DNA of 64,000 nucleotides, from contig NZ_JACXYU010000004.1 in assembly GCF_014779715.1 (NCBI RefSeq), forward strand, positions 186,001 to 250,000, given 5' to 3'. The notes beneath the pieces are model-generated. The model was not told the origin of the DNA, did not search any database, and worked only from the letters and a program-made list of their open reading frames with translations. A program made the position numbers and the translations under genes. The DNA is from Streptomyces chumphonensis (GTDB taxonomy: Bacteria; Actinomycetota; Actinomycetes; Streptomycetales; Streptomycetaceae). Below, piece after piece: positions 8,701 to 16,821 of the stretch; positions within the stretch are counted from its first letter, which is position 1, and every line of letters begins with the position of its first letter.

Positions 8701-9487
8701 GAGGCAGACGCTCACGCCGGGGACACCGCCGGTGCCCGACCTCTCCAGGACCCGCGAGGTACGCGGTGATCCTCACTGGAACCCGATCCTCGCCGCTGCC
8801 GAACGTGCCACTGGCGGCGAACCCTGCCGGATCTGCGGCGAGCCCGTGCAGAGGAGCGCGCACTGGGAGCACCGTGACCGGCAGGTCTGCTCGGCTCGGT
8901 GCAACACGACGCTCAAGCGGCGCACGAAGGTCCGGATCGAAAGGGGTGAGATCGACGTGTCCGCCATCGCGGATCACGGAGACCGCTCCTCCGCCGATGC
9001 CGGCCAGCGCGCTCGGTTCGGAGAGGCACGGGAGCCTCGAGTCTTCCGGACCAGGACCGCCGACGGCGACTTCCCCTACGAGTTCTACGGGTTGAACCCC
9101 ATCGAGGGCGATGTCATCGAACGGCACGGCTCCATCACGACGTACGCCACCGCCACCTCCCTTGGAGCCGTCGAGCTCGTCGCACTAGTGCGGGCCAACT
9201 CCGAACCCGACGCAGAGCCGATGGTCGCGATCCACCAGCAGACCGGCGCACTCGTCGCGTACACGGACCGCGTCCTGTGGTGGACCAAGGTGCCCGGCCA
9301 GGAGCACCCCATGGTCCAGCAGACGTCGTTCAAGGGAGACGACGGGCAGGCGATCCACCTTCGCCCGTTCCCGCTCCGTTCGACGGGATGCTGCTGGACT
9401 ACCTGGACCAGCGACCGAACACCAAGACCGCGACCAACCCCGATGCCCGATGGCTCTTCCCAAGGCGCCGGGCCGGACAACTCATGA
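8690..9487 (+). CDS. Hypothetical zinc-finger protein, probably a gene remnant
   Basis: An open frame of 265 codons from a GTG, without a clear ribosome-binding site. Residues ~45-75 hold a C-x2-C ... C-x3-C cluster ('CRICGEP' then 'VCSARC') followed by basic residues, a nucleic-acid-binding zinc-finger pattern. Residues ~115-215 look like genuine protein ('FPYEFYGLNPIEGDVIERHG', 'LVAYTDRVLWWT'). After about 9380 the frame turns into Arg/Pro/Thr-rich noise, while a different frame there encodes an integrase C-terminus. The gene therefore probably lost its true end by deletion. Function unknown; it belongs to the remnant next to tRNA-Pro. Confidence 0.4.
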   Translation: MPRPRQTLTPGTPPVPDLSRTREVRGDPHWNPILAAAERATGGEPCRICGEPVQRSAHWEHRDRQVCSARCNTTLKRRTKVRIERGEIDVSAIADHGDRSSADAGQRARFGEAREPRVFRTRTADGDFPYEFYGLNPIEGDVIERHGSITTYATATSLGAVELVALVRANSEPDAEPMVAIHQQTGALVAYTDRVLWWTKVPGQEHPMVQQTSFKGDDGQAIHLRPFPLRSTGCCWTTWTSDRTPRPRPTPMPDGSSQGAGPDNS

Positions 9488-9693
9488 CCCCGGAAGCCAT
9501 GGCGCCTCGGCTCCGTCAACTGGGCTTCCCGACCCGGCCAGGACGTACAGCGGCGATCCGCCAACTCGTCCGCCAGGCCCCTGCTCCGGTGATCGCCCGG
9601 ATGCTCGGCTACAACGACGACCACACCACCCGAATCGCCGAAGAAGCCGGAGGAACGTGGCGTCGCTATGCCCCAGGTGACCACCAGCGGTGA
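9389..9693 (+). pseudogene. C-terminal remnant of a Streptomyces integrase-like protein
   Basis: The frame beginning near 9389 ('LLDYLDQRPNTKTATNPDAR') and running to the stop at 9693 matches the C-terminal end of a protein family common in Streptomyces and often annotated as tyrosine-type integrase. Signatures are 'ARWLFPRRRAGQ', 'GRTAAIRQL', 'APVIARMLGY' and a final 'WRRYAPGDH'. Everything N-terminal is missing, so no recombinase can be made. It supports the view that 8340-9700 is a dead integrated element beside tRNA-Pro. Confidence 0.65.
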
Positions 9694-9745
9694 CTATCGC
9701 CCGTCAGGCGCTGCTTGACGTTGCCGCTGGCGGCAGGGTTGCACG

Positions 9746-10513
9746 ATGACCGGCATGAACAGCACCGCATCGCAGAGCAGCAGGGTCGTCGCCGTCACCG
9801 GAGCCGGCACCGGAATCGGACGGGCCACCGCCCGCGCCTTCGCCGCTGAGGGCGCCCACGTGGTCGCGATCGGGCGGCGGGCCGAGCCCCTCGAGGAGAC
9901 CGCGGCCCGGCACGACCGGATCACGCCGCTGGCCGCCGACATCACCGCCGTGGGCGAGCCGGATCGGATCATCCGGGCCGTGCTGGAGACACACGGCCGG
10001 CTGGACGTGCTGGTCAACAACGCAGGCATCGTGCGCAGCGGCGCCCTCGGCACGCTGACGCCGGAGATGATCACGGCTCAGCTTGCAACCAACCTCGTCG
10101 CGCCCATCCTGCTGACCCAGGACGCGCTGCCACTCCTGGAGAAGTCGGGCGGGGTGATCGTCAATGTCAGTACGTCGGTGGGGCAGCGGGCCTGGCCCGG
10201 CAGTTCGGTCTATGCGGCTACCAAGACCGCTCTGGAACTGCTTACCCGCAGCTGGGCGGTTGAGCTGGCACCCCTCGGAATCCGGGTGGTGGCGGTCGCC
10301 CCCGGCGCTATCGACACTCCCATCGGCGAGCACCAGGGCCTGACGCCGGAGCGGATGGCAGCGGTGCGGGAGTGGCAGCTGGCGCACACCCCACTGGCTC
10401 GGATCGGCCGCACCGAGGAGGTGGCCTGGGCAGTCACCCAACTTGCCGCACCAGCCGCGTCGTTTGTCACCGGTGTGGTGCTCCCAGTTGACGGCGGAGC
10501 GGTCGTGGCGTGA
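9746..10513 (+). CDS. Short-chain dehydrogenase/reductase
   Basis: 255 residues of the classical SDR family. The NAD(P)-binding TGAGTGIG is at 18-25, the NNAG motif follows, and the catalytic residues are Ser142 or Ser144 with Tyr156-x3-Lys160 (YAATK). The end 'PVDGGAVV' is also typical. It catalyses NAD(P)(H)-dependent oxidation or reduction of a small alcohol/ketone; the substrate is unknown. The stop overlaps the GTG start of the MerR gene by 4 bp, so the two are probably co-translated and the regulator likely controls this pair. An alternative start is ATG 9755. Confidence 0.9.
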   Translation: MTGMNSTASQSSRVVAVTGAGTGIGRATARAFAAEGAHVVAIGRRAEPLEETAARHDRITPLAADITAVGEPDRIIRAVLETHGRLDVLVNNAGIVRSGALGTLTPEMITAQLATNLVAPILLTQDALPLLEKSGGVIVNVSTSVGQRAWPGSSVYAATKTALELLTRSWAVELAPLGIRVVAVAPGAIDTPIGEHQGLTPERMAAVREWQLAHTPLARIGRTEEVAWAVTQLAAPAASFVTGVVLPVDGGAVVA

Positions 10514-10911
10514 TAGGAGTGGCCCGGGAGGTGGGATGGGTGCGGATCGGTGAGCTTGCCAGGGCGACGGGGACAACTGCCCGTGCACTGCGGCACTACG
10601 AGGAGGCCGGACTGATCTCCTCGCAGCGGGCCCCCAACGGCTACCGCATCTACGATGAGCGGGCGGTGGTGCGGGTGCGCAATATCCGCTACCTGCTGGC
10701 CGCCGGGCTCACCCTGGACGACGTGCGGGTGTTCCTGCCGTGCTTGGACGGCGATGTGGCCGCCGCACCGCCCTCGGACAAGGGGCTGCGGGTCGCGTTG
10801 GAACGGCTGGGGGTCCTCAACGAACGCATCGCTGCCCAGACCGAGGCCCGCGACCGGCTGGAAGCCGCGTTGCGACAGGCAACCGGTGGCCGGATCCGCC
10901 CAGTGGCCTGA
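10510..10911 (+). CDS. MerR-family transcriptional regulator
   Basis: 133 residues. An N-terminal winged helix ('RIGELARATGTTARALRHYEEAGL') and wing ('PNGYRIYDE') are followed by a dimerisation coiled coil ('LERLGVLNERIAAQTEARDRL'). No metal-binding cysteine cluster is visible (one Cys, in 'FLPCLDG'), so a small organic effector is more likely than a metal. The GTG start overlaps the SDR stop; GTG codons slightly downstream are alternatives. Confidence 0.88.
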   Translation: MIGVAREVGWVRIGELARATGTTARALRHYEEAGLISSQRAPNGYRIYDERAVVRVRNIRYLLAAGLTLDDVRVFLPCLDGDVAAAPPSDKGLRVALERLGVLNERIAAQTEARDRLEAALRQATGGRIRPVA

Positions 10912-11101
10912 CACCGTGTACATCAGGTTCCGGTCCGCCGCCCGGGACAGCTGGAAGCTCCAGAACTGGGACACGTACGCGGCAGGGATCGACCTCGACC
11001 TGCGCCCCGTCGTACCGCACCTGAACGTCGACAACAGGCTCGGCGCCGCGATATCGCTCACGGACCAGGTGCGGCAGGTCTTCGGGACGGTGTTCCCGTG
11101 A
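10910..11101 (+). pseudogene. C-terminal fragment of an unidentified gene
   Basis: From 10910 a 63-residue frame ('VYIRFRSAARDSWKLQNWD', 'VVPHLNVDNRLG') runs to a TGA at 11099-11101, which overlaps the GTG of the kinase gene. It has genuine protein character but no start of normal length, and its upstream part is replaced by the MerR gene. The likely explanation is a truncated gene whose 3' end stayed coupled to the kinase. A minimal 61-codon version from GTG 10916 could still be translated. I do not recognise the family. Confidence 0.45.
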
Positions 11102-11658
11102 GGCGGGGCGTCCTGCTCTACGGGCCGCCGGCGGCGGGCAAGGACACGGTCACGGCAGCGCTCACCGAACTCGACTCCGGGTACGTGCTGTTCCCCCGTC
11201 TGAAGATCGGCACCGGGAAGACGCGGGGCTACCGGATGGGCACCCCGGAGCAACTGGCCGACCTGGAGGCCCGCGGCGACGTCATCTACCGAAACGACCG
11301 TTACGGCAACGTCTACGTCGTGGACCGGCCCGGCCTCGATGACGTCCTGGACGGCGGCAGGACGCCCGTCGTCCACCTCGGTCAGATGGCGGGGGTGGAG
11401 CGGGTGGCCGCCCTCTTCCCGGCGCGCTGGGTGCGCGTTCTGCTGTGGTGCTCCAAGGAGACCACCGCCCGACGCTCACCGGGTCGGGGTGACACGGACA
11501 CGGTGGCGCGGCTGGCCGCGTGGGACGCCACGCAGGCCGATCTCGCGGACCATCCGCAGGCGGGGTGGGAACTGCGCATCGACACGGAGACGACCGCGCC
11601 CCGGGAGGCCGCGCGAAGCATCGATCACCTCGTCCGCAGCACGTCGTCGGGTTCCTGA
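11098..11658 (+). CDS. Guanylate-kinase-like small P-loop kinase
   Basis: 186 residues. The Walker A loop GPPAAGKDT is at residues 9-17. The downstream pattern ('GYRMGTPEQLADLEARGDVIYRND', 'VVHLGQMAGVERV') resembles guanylate-kinase-like NMP kinases, where a short lid takes the nucleotide. Substrate not assignable. The start overlaps the preceding truncated frame by 4 bp, so expression was probably coupled to a gene now broken. Confidence 0.7.
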   Translation: MRRGVLLYGPPAAGKDTVTAALTELDSGYVLFPRLKIGTGKTRGYRMGTPEQLADLEARGDVIYRNDRYGNVYVVDRPGLDDVLDGGRTPVVHLGQMAGVERVAALFPARWVRVLLWCSKETTARRSPGRGDTDTVARLAAWDATQADLADHPQAGWELRIDTETTAPREAARSIDHLVRSTSSGS

Positions 11659-11690
11659 CGGTCGGGGCGGGCGGGCGCGGGCCACGCGGC

Positions 11691-12548
11691 TCAGGTCGAG
11701 GCGGCCGGGCCCCGGCCTCGGCGCAGTGCTTCCAGTGCCTCTTCGACGTCCAGTTGCTCGTCCCTTTCATCCTCCCACCGGGCCAGGGTCGCGGCGGCGG
11801 CGCGCAGCAGGGAGTCCGGCAACCCTGCATCGGCGATCACCGTGGCCGCGTCCTCGATCTCGGGCCTCCAACGCCAGGCGCGGGCTGCGGTTTTGGGGAT
11901 GTAGTCGGTCTCCACGAGGTAGCTGCGGGTCCGCTTGGCCGCGATCGCCAGCAGCTCGTCCGCGACGCCGTACGACTCGGCCGCCCCGTACGCCACGGCG
12001 GCCAGGACCCGGGAGACCTTCTGGTAGCTGGAGTACGCCAACTTGAGCGCGGAGGCCTGACCGACATCCTCGCCCAGGACGTGGGTCCGCACGTCGGTGC
12101 GTGCGAAGAGTCCGGCGATCCGCTCGGTCTGCTCGCCGGGGCCGGACAGGTAGACGGTCGGGTGCTTGCCGCCCACCGGAGGCGATCCGACCACCGCGGC
12201 GTCGACGACCGGTGTCGGAGCCAGACGGTCGGCGATGCCGCGTACCCGGCCCGGCGCCACGGCGTTCGCCTCCACATAGATCGTGCCCGCGCGCACGGCG
12301 TTCTGCCCGGCCACCTGGGCGGCGGTCGCCTCCGCGGCGGCCGGTGGGCACAGGGACAGCACCACGTCGGAGCGGGAGACGAGCTCGGGCAGGGCGGCGG
12401 GTTCGAGGCCGGCCCGTTCCGCCCGTCGGTGGGTGGCGTCGCCGCGTCCGTCCGGGCACCACAGCACGACGTGCCCCCGGGCGCGCAACTGGGCGCCGAC
12501 GGCGGATCCCATGCTGCCGGGGTGCAGCAGCCCGACGACGTCCGTCAC
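11691..12548 (-). CDS. 6-phosphogluconate-dehydrogenase-like NAD(P)-binding protein (DUF1932 type)
   Basis: 285 residues from a GTG at 12548 that overlaps the stop of the HAD gene (GTGA). The N-terminal Rossmann domain starts with 'GLLHPGSMGSAVG' (GxGxxG-like, first Gly replaced) and has the 'DVVLSLCPP' and 'NAVAPG' strands of the 6PGDH/beta-hydroxyacid dehydrogenase family. The C-terminal helical half ('ALKLAYSSYQKVSRVLAAV') keeps the catalytic-type Lys. It probably oxidises or reduces a hydroxyacid; substrate unknown. It is translationally coupled to the HAD hydrolase upstream. Confidence 0.8.
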   Translation of the reverse strand: MTDVVGLLHPGSMGSAVGAQLRARGHVVLWCPDGRGDATHRRAERAGLEPAALPELVSRSDVVLSLCPPAAAEATAAQVAGQNAVRAGTIYVEANAVAPGRVRGIADRLAPTPVVDAAVVGSPPVGGKHPTVYLSGPGEQTERIAGLFARTDVRTHVLGEDVGQASALKLAYSSYQKVSRVLAAVAYGAAESYGVADELLAIAAKRTRSYLVETDYIPKTAARAWRWRPEIEDAATVIADAGLPDSLLRAAAATLARWEDERDEQLDVEEALEALRRGRGPAAST

Positions 12549-13228
12549 GCCGTGGTCCTCTCGTGGTCGGTGGTGTGCAGCAGCAGGTCGATGGCGGCGC
12601 GGACGTCGGGCACCGTGTGGTCGGGCCCGTGGCCGGAGGTGTTCGGCCAGGAGCGGCCGTTGTGGACCCAGACGGTGCGCAGCCCCGCCGTTCGCCCGCC
12701 ACCGATGTCGTTGACCACGCTGTCGCCGACCATCCAGCCGCCGTCGTCCAGCGTGGCGCCGCAGCGGGCGGCGGCCAGGGCGAAGTGCCGGGTCCGCGGT
12801 TTGCGCACGTCGACCTCCCCCGAGACGAACACGCCGTTCACGTGCTGGAGGATCCGCGTGGACCGCAGCTTGGCACGTTGGATGTCCGACGCCCCGTTGG
12901 TCGCCACGCCCACCCGCCAACCGGCCGACCGTAGTGCGTCCAAGCCGTCGAGGACCTCGGGCGGGCATGACACCAGGGCGGCGATGTCGGCGCAGTAGGC
13001 GCGCCACAGTTCCGTGGCCGACGGGGGCAGCCGGTAGCGAGCGCGGATCGCGTCGAAGGTGGGCGGGTGGGCCCGCGCGGCGACCATGCCCACGAGGTGG
13101 CTCTGTTCCTCGGTGTCCAGGCCGTGCCGGGCGACGAACCCGGCGGCCCATTCGGCGAGCGTGCCCTGCCGGTCCACGAGGGTGTTGTCGAGGTCGAAGA
13201 GAGCGAGGGGATGCCGCACGCCACTCAC
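12545..13228 (-). CDS. HAD-superfamily hydrolase
   Basis: 227 residues. HAD motif I is Asp12-Leu-Asp14-Asn-Thr; motif II is the Thr of 'VATNGAS'; motif III Lys is in 'VRKPRTRHF'; motif IV is 'VGDSVVND'. The cap is the small helical C1 type, as in phosphoglycolate or haloacid-type phosphatases. It should dephosphorylate a small metabolite. It forms a two-gene operon with the downstream 6PGDH-like gene (4-bp overlap). GTG 13228 is used; GTG 13219 is also possible. Confidence 0.85.
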   Translation of the reverse strand: MSGVRHPLALFDLDNTLVDRQGTLAEWAAGFVARHGLDTEEQSHLVGMVAARAHPPTFDAIRARYRLPPSATELWRAYCADIAALVSCPPEVLDGLDALRSAGWRVGVATNGASDIQRAKLRSTRILQHVNGVFVSGEVDVRKPRTRHFALAAARCGATLDDGGWMVGDSVVNDIGGGRTAGLRTVWVHNGRSWPNTSGHGPDHTVPDVRAAIDLLLHTTDHERTTA

Positions 13229-13331
13229 CCTAAGGCGCGGAGCTGGGCCCCCGGCCTCTGCCCCGGGCCGCGAGCCGGCCGCGCCCGGAAAACCGGGTGC
13301 GGGGGGTGGGGTGGGTGGGGAGAGTGGGGGG

Positions 13332-14036
13332 ATGGAGGCGATCGGGGCCGCGCGGGCGGTGGTGGAGGAGCGTCATCCGGGGGCCAGGGCGGCGTTTCTG
13401 GGGGGCAGTGCCGCGAGCGGGCGTCGCACGGCGACGTCGGACCTGGACGTCGTGGTGCTGCTCCACGGTGCGCCGGCCCCCTACCGGGAGAGCCTGCGGT
13501 TCGCCGACTGGCCGGTGGAGTTGTTCGTGCACACGGAGGCGACCTGGCACGCCTACGTCGAGCGGGAGGTGCGCGGGCGCCGGTCGCCGTTGGTGTGGAT
13601 GTGTGCGGAGGGGCTGCTGATCCGTGACGTGGACGGGCTCGGCGCGCGCCTGGCCGCGACGGCCCGGAAGGTGGTGGCCGCCGGGCCGCCGCCGGTGTCG
13701 GCCGAGGAGGTCGAGGACCGCCGGTACGCGCTGACCGATCTCCTCGACGACCTCGTCGGCTGCGGCGACCAGGCCGAGCGCCTGTTCATCGCCACCGAAC
13801 TCGTCACGAGGACGGGGCAGTTGGCGCTGGCGCTGGAGGGCTCCTGGCTGGGCGGTGGGAAGTGGCTGGCGCGGCGCCTTGAACCGGTCGACCCCGGTCT
13901 CGGCGGGCGTCTGCACCACGGCCTGCGGGAGGTGCTGGAGGGGCGGGTGGAGCTCCTGGTGCGGGTCGTGGACGAGGTGGTCGCGCAGGCGGGCGGACGG
14001 CTGTGGGCCGGGTACCGGCGGGACGGCGTCCGCTGA
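13332..14036 (+). CDS. Nucleotidyltransferase-domain protein
   Basis: 234 residues from the ATG at 13332, which follows a G-rich ribosome-binding site. The N-terminus has the minimal nucleotidyltransferase signature: 'GGSAASGR' then Asp37-Leu-Asp39 (GS ... DxD) for metal and NTP binding. The C-terminal half ('LTDLLDDLVGCGDQAERLFIATELV') is helical and may bind the acceptor, as in aminoglycoside adenylyltransferase-like proteins. The acceptor is unknown; no antitoxin-like HEPN partner lies beside it. Confidence 0.75.
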   Translation: MEAIGAARAVVEERHPGARAAFLGGSAASGRRTATSDLDVVVLLHGAPAPYRESLRFADWPVELFVHTEATWHAYVEREVRGRRSPLVWMCAEGLLIRDVDGLGARLAATARKVVAAGPPPVSAEEVEDRRYALTDLLDDLVGCGDQAERLFIATELVTRTGQLALALEGSWLGGGKWLARRLEPVDPGLGGRLHHGLREVLEGRVELLVRVVDEVVAQAGGRLWAGYRRDGVR

Positions 14037-14079
14037 CGGGCTCAGGGGCGGACCGCGTCCCGGCGCCCGTCAGCCGGGC

Positions 14080-15801
14080 TCAGGACTCGGCGCCGCCGAA
14101 GCGTTCGCGGTAGGACTCCAGGTCCTCCTCCGTGATCTTCGCGAACAGCACGGGCGGCACGGTGAACGGTGTGTCGGCCGGGACCGTGTCCAGGGACGTC
14201 GCCTGCTCGGCCGTCACCCAGGTCGCGGTGTCGTCGGGCAGGGCGAACGCGCCGCGCATCGCGGCGGACGTGGCCGGGATGACGGGTGCGGAGACGACGG
14301 CGTAGAGGTGGATGAGGTTCATCGCCGTGCGGAGGGTCAGGGCGGCGCCGTCGGCGTCCGTCTTGATCTCCAGCCAGGGCGCCTTCTCCTCCAGGTAGGC
14401 GTTGCCGGCCGACCACAGGGCGCGCAGCGCGGCGGCGGCCCGGCGGAACTGGAGTGCCTCCAGGTGCTCCTCGTACTCGGCCAGCAGGCGCGCGGCCTCC
14501 GCGCCCAGCCGCTCCTCCGCCGTCCCCGCCGGGTGCCCGGCCGGGACGGTGTCGCCGAAGCGCTTGCGGCTGAAGGACAGGACCCGGTTGACGAAGTTGC
14601 CGAGGGTGTCGGCGAGGTCCTTGTTGACCGTGGCGGCGAAGTGCTCCCAGGTGAAGGACGAGTCGTCGGACTCGGGGGCGGACGCGACGAGGAAGTAGCG
14701 CCAGTAGTCGGCCGGGAGCAGCTCCAGGGCGGCGTCGGTGAAGACGCCGCGCTTCTGCGACGTGGAGAACTTGCCGCCGTAGTACGTGAGCCAGTTGAAG
14801 CCCTTGACGACGTCGACCTTCTTCCACGGCTCGCGCACCCCGAGCTCGGTGGCCGGGAACATGACGGTGTGGAACGGGACGTTGTCCTTGGCCATGAACT
14901 GCGTGTAGCGCACGGTCGTGTCGGCGTCGTACCACCACGCCTTCCAGTCGCGGTTCTCACCGGCCGGGGCGGCGTCCGCCCACTCCTTCGTCGCGCCGAT
15001 GTAGGCGATCGGGGCGTCGAACCAGACGTAGAAGACCTTGCCCTCGGCCGCGAGCCTCGGCCAGGTGTCGGCCGGGACGGGCACGCCCCAGTCCAGGTCG
15101 CGGGTGATCGCCCGGTCGTGCAGGCCCTCCGTCAGCCACTTGCGGGCGATGGAGGAGGAGAGCTGGGGCCACTGCTCCTCGTGCCGCGCCACCCAGGCCT
15201 CGACCTCGGGCTGGAGCTTCGACTGGAGGAGGAAGAGGTGCGTCGTCTCGCGCACCTCAAGCTCCGTGGCGCCGCTGATCGCGGAGCGGGGGTGCAGCAG
15301 GTCGGTCGGGTCGAGGACGCGGGTGCAGTGTTCGCACTGGTCGCCGCGGGCCCGCTCGTAGCCGCAGTGCGGGCAGGTGCCCTCCACGTACCGGTCGGGC
15401 AGGAAGCGGCCGTCGACGGGGGAGTACACCTGCCGTACGGCCCGCTCCTCGATGAACCCGTTCTCGTGGAGTCGACGGGCGAAGTGCTGCGTGATCTCGA
15501 CGTTCTGCCGCGCGGAGCTGCGGCCGAAGTGGTCGAAGGCCAGGTCGAAGCCGTCGTAGACGGCCTTCTGGGCGTCGTGGGCCCGGGCGCAGAACGCGGC
15601 GACGGACAGGTCCGCCTCCTTGGCGGCGAGCTCGGCGGGGGTGCCGTGCTCGTCGGTGGCGCAGATGAAGAGGACGTCGTGGCCCCGCCGGCGGAGGTAC
15701 CGGGCGTACACGTCCGCCGGAAGCATCGACCCGACCATGTTGCCCAGGTGCTTGATCCCGTTGATGTAGGGCAGCGCGCTGGTGATCAGGTGTCGAGCCA
15801 T
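14080..15801 (-). CDS. metG: Methionyl-tRNA synthetase
   Basis: 574 residues from the ATG at 15801. Class I motifs: HIGH as 'KHLGN' within '[14 protein letters not shown]' (residues ~11-24) and KMSKS-like 'FSTSQKRG'. A zinc-knuckle pair '[17 protein letters not shown]' marks the MetG1/archaeal-like type. The anticodon-binding helical domain follows; the C-terminal EMAPII-like dimer domain is absent, normal for streptomycetes. It closely matches my memory of S. coelicolor MetG (SCO3792). It charges tRNA-Met in the cytoplasm and is essential. Confidence 0.95.
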   Translation of the reverse strand: MARHLITSALPYINGIKHLGNMVGSMLPADVYARYLRRRGHDVLFICATDEHGTPAELAAKEADLSVAAFCARAHDAQKAVYDGFDLAFDHFGRSSARQNVEITQHFARRLHENGFIEERAVRQVYSPVDGRFLPDRYVEGTCPHCGYERARGDQCEHCTRVLDPTDLLHPRSAISGATELEVRETTHLFLLQSKLQPEVEAWVARHEEQWPQLSSSIARKWLTEGLHDRAITRDLDWGVPVPADTWPRLAAEGKVFYVWFDAPIAYIGATKEWADAAPAGENRDWKAWWYDADTTVRYTQFMAKDNVPFHTVMFPATELGVREPWKKVDVVKGFNWLTYYGGKFSTSQKRGVFTDAALELLPADYWRYFLVASAPESDDSSFTWEHFAATVNKDLADTLGNFVNRVLSFSRKRFGDTVPAGHPAGTAEERLGAEAARLLAEYEEHLEALQFRRAAAALRALWSAGNAYLEEKAPWLEIKTDADGAALTLRTAMNLIHLYAVVSAPVIPATSAAMRGAFALPDDTATWVTAEQATSLDTVPADTPFTVPPVLFAKITEEDLESYRERFGGAES

Positions 15802-16007
15802 CCTCGGATGCTCCGTTTCGTGCGTCGGGGGCCGGCGGCGGTGCTCCGGCGGCGGTGCTCCGGCGGGGCCCGGGTCGGGGAGGGCCGGCTGGCGCGGTCC
15901 GGCGCCTGCGGAGCCGCCGCAATCGTAGGGCACCGGGAGCACGCCGCCCCGAGGCCGTTCGTCCCTCGGACGTCCGGGAGGGGCCCGCACGCGGTGACGG
16001 GGGAGCC

Positions 16008-16499
16008 TCAGCCGTCCGGACGGTCGGCGACGATCTCGTCGCGGACGGCGTCGTCACGGCGCAGGTGGACGCGCAGCAGGTCGCCCCGGCCGACGATGCC
16101 CCGCAGCCGGTCGGCCTCGTCCACGACGGGCGGTCGCTTGACGCCGTGGGCCGTCATGAGGCGGGCGGCCTCGGCCGCCGTCCACTCCGGGCGGGCGCAC
16201 ACCGCCGGGGCGGACATCACCTCCTCCGCCCTGCCGCCCTCGGTCTCGGCGCGCTCCCACTCCTGCGGGTGGACCACCGGGACGGGGCTCGACCGGTCCG
16301 CGTCGGCGGCGGCCTTGCGCAGCGGGTCCGCCTCCGAGACGACGCCCATGGGGCGGTCGAGGTCGTCGACGACGGGCACGGCGGTGCCGCTGTGCCCGGT
16401 GGTCTCCGCGAGCAGCCGGACGATCTCCCTGGAGGGCAGGTCCCGCGCGGCCCGTACGGCGTCCCGGGGCGGGATCTCCGCGACCGTACGGTGGTGCAT
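16008..16499 (-). CDS. Tandem CBS-domain protein
   Basis: 163 residues made of two CBS domains, e.g. '[22 protein letters not shown]' split around the first motif and '[21 protein letters not shown]' in the second. Such stand-alone pairs bind adenosyl ligands. Many Streptomyces homologues carry a further C-terminal BON domain; this one stops after the second CBS. Partner unknown. Confidence 0.85.
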   Translation of the reverse strand: MHHRTVAEIPPRDAVRAARDLPSREIVRLLAETTGHSGTAVPVVDDLDRPMGVVSEADPLRKAAADADRSSPVPVVHPQEWERAETEGGRAEEVMSAPAVCARPEWTAAEAARLMTAHGVKRPPVVDEADRLRGIVGRGDLLRVHLRRDDAVRDEIVADRPDG

Positions 16500-16821
16500 C
16501 TCGCCTCCTTCGTTCGTGGTGCGGACGTCCCGGTCGTGGGCACGGTGGGCGTGGTGGCCGGTCGGCCCGGCGCGCGCCCTACCGGCATGGTCGGAAGGGG
16601 ACGGCGCTCACGCGCGCTCAGAGCGGCGATCGGCAGACACGGGCCCCTCGCCCGGCCCCTCTACACTGACCCTGGGGTGGAGTCTCGACTCCTCGGCGTG
16701 CCGGTTCCTCCGGCCGCGCGGTGGCCGCTCCCGCGGTGGCCGTCGTCGCAGTGGTTGCCGTCGGCGGGCCCGTGGCCCGGCCGCCCCGACGTGTAGAACT
16801 GACTGGGAAGGGTGTGTCGGC
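16500..16821 (+). promoter_or_regulatory. 322-bp leader/promoter region of the ValRS gene
   Basis: No ORF of note. A TACACT hexamer (16662-16667) could be a -10 box. Beyond it lies GGAGTC-TC-GACTCC, a 6-bp hairpin at about 16680-16693, then GC-rich sequence. I looked for the T-box sequence UGGNACC expected of a valine T-box and did not find it. Confidence 0.35.

Noticed and set aside
16500..16821. Possible T-box riboswitch before valS
   Set aside because: The UGGNACC T-box sequence and an antiterminator are not found; only a small hairpin is visible.
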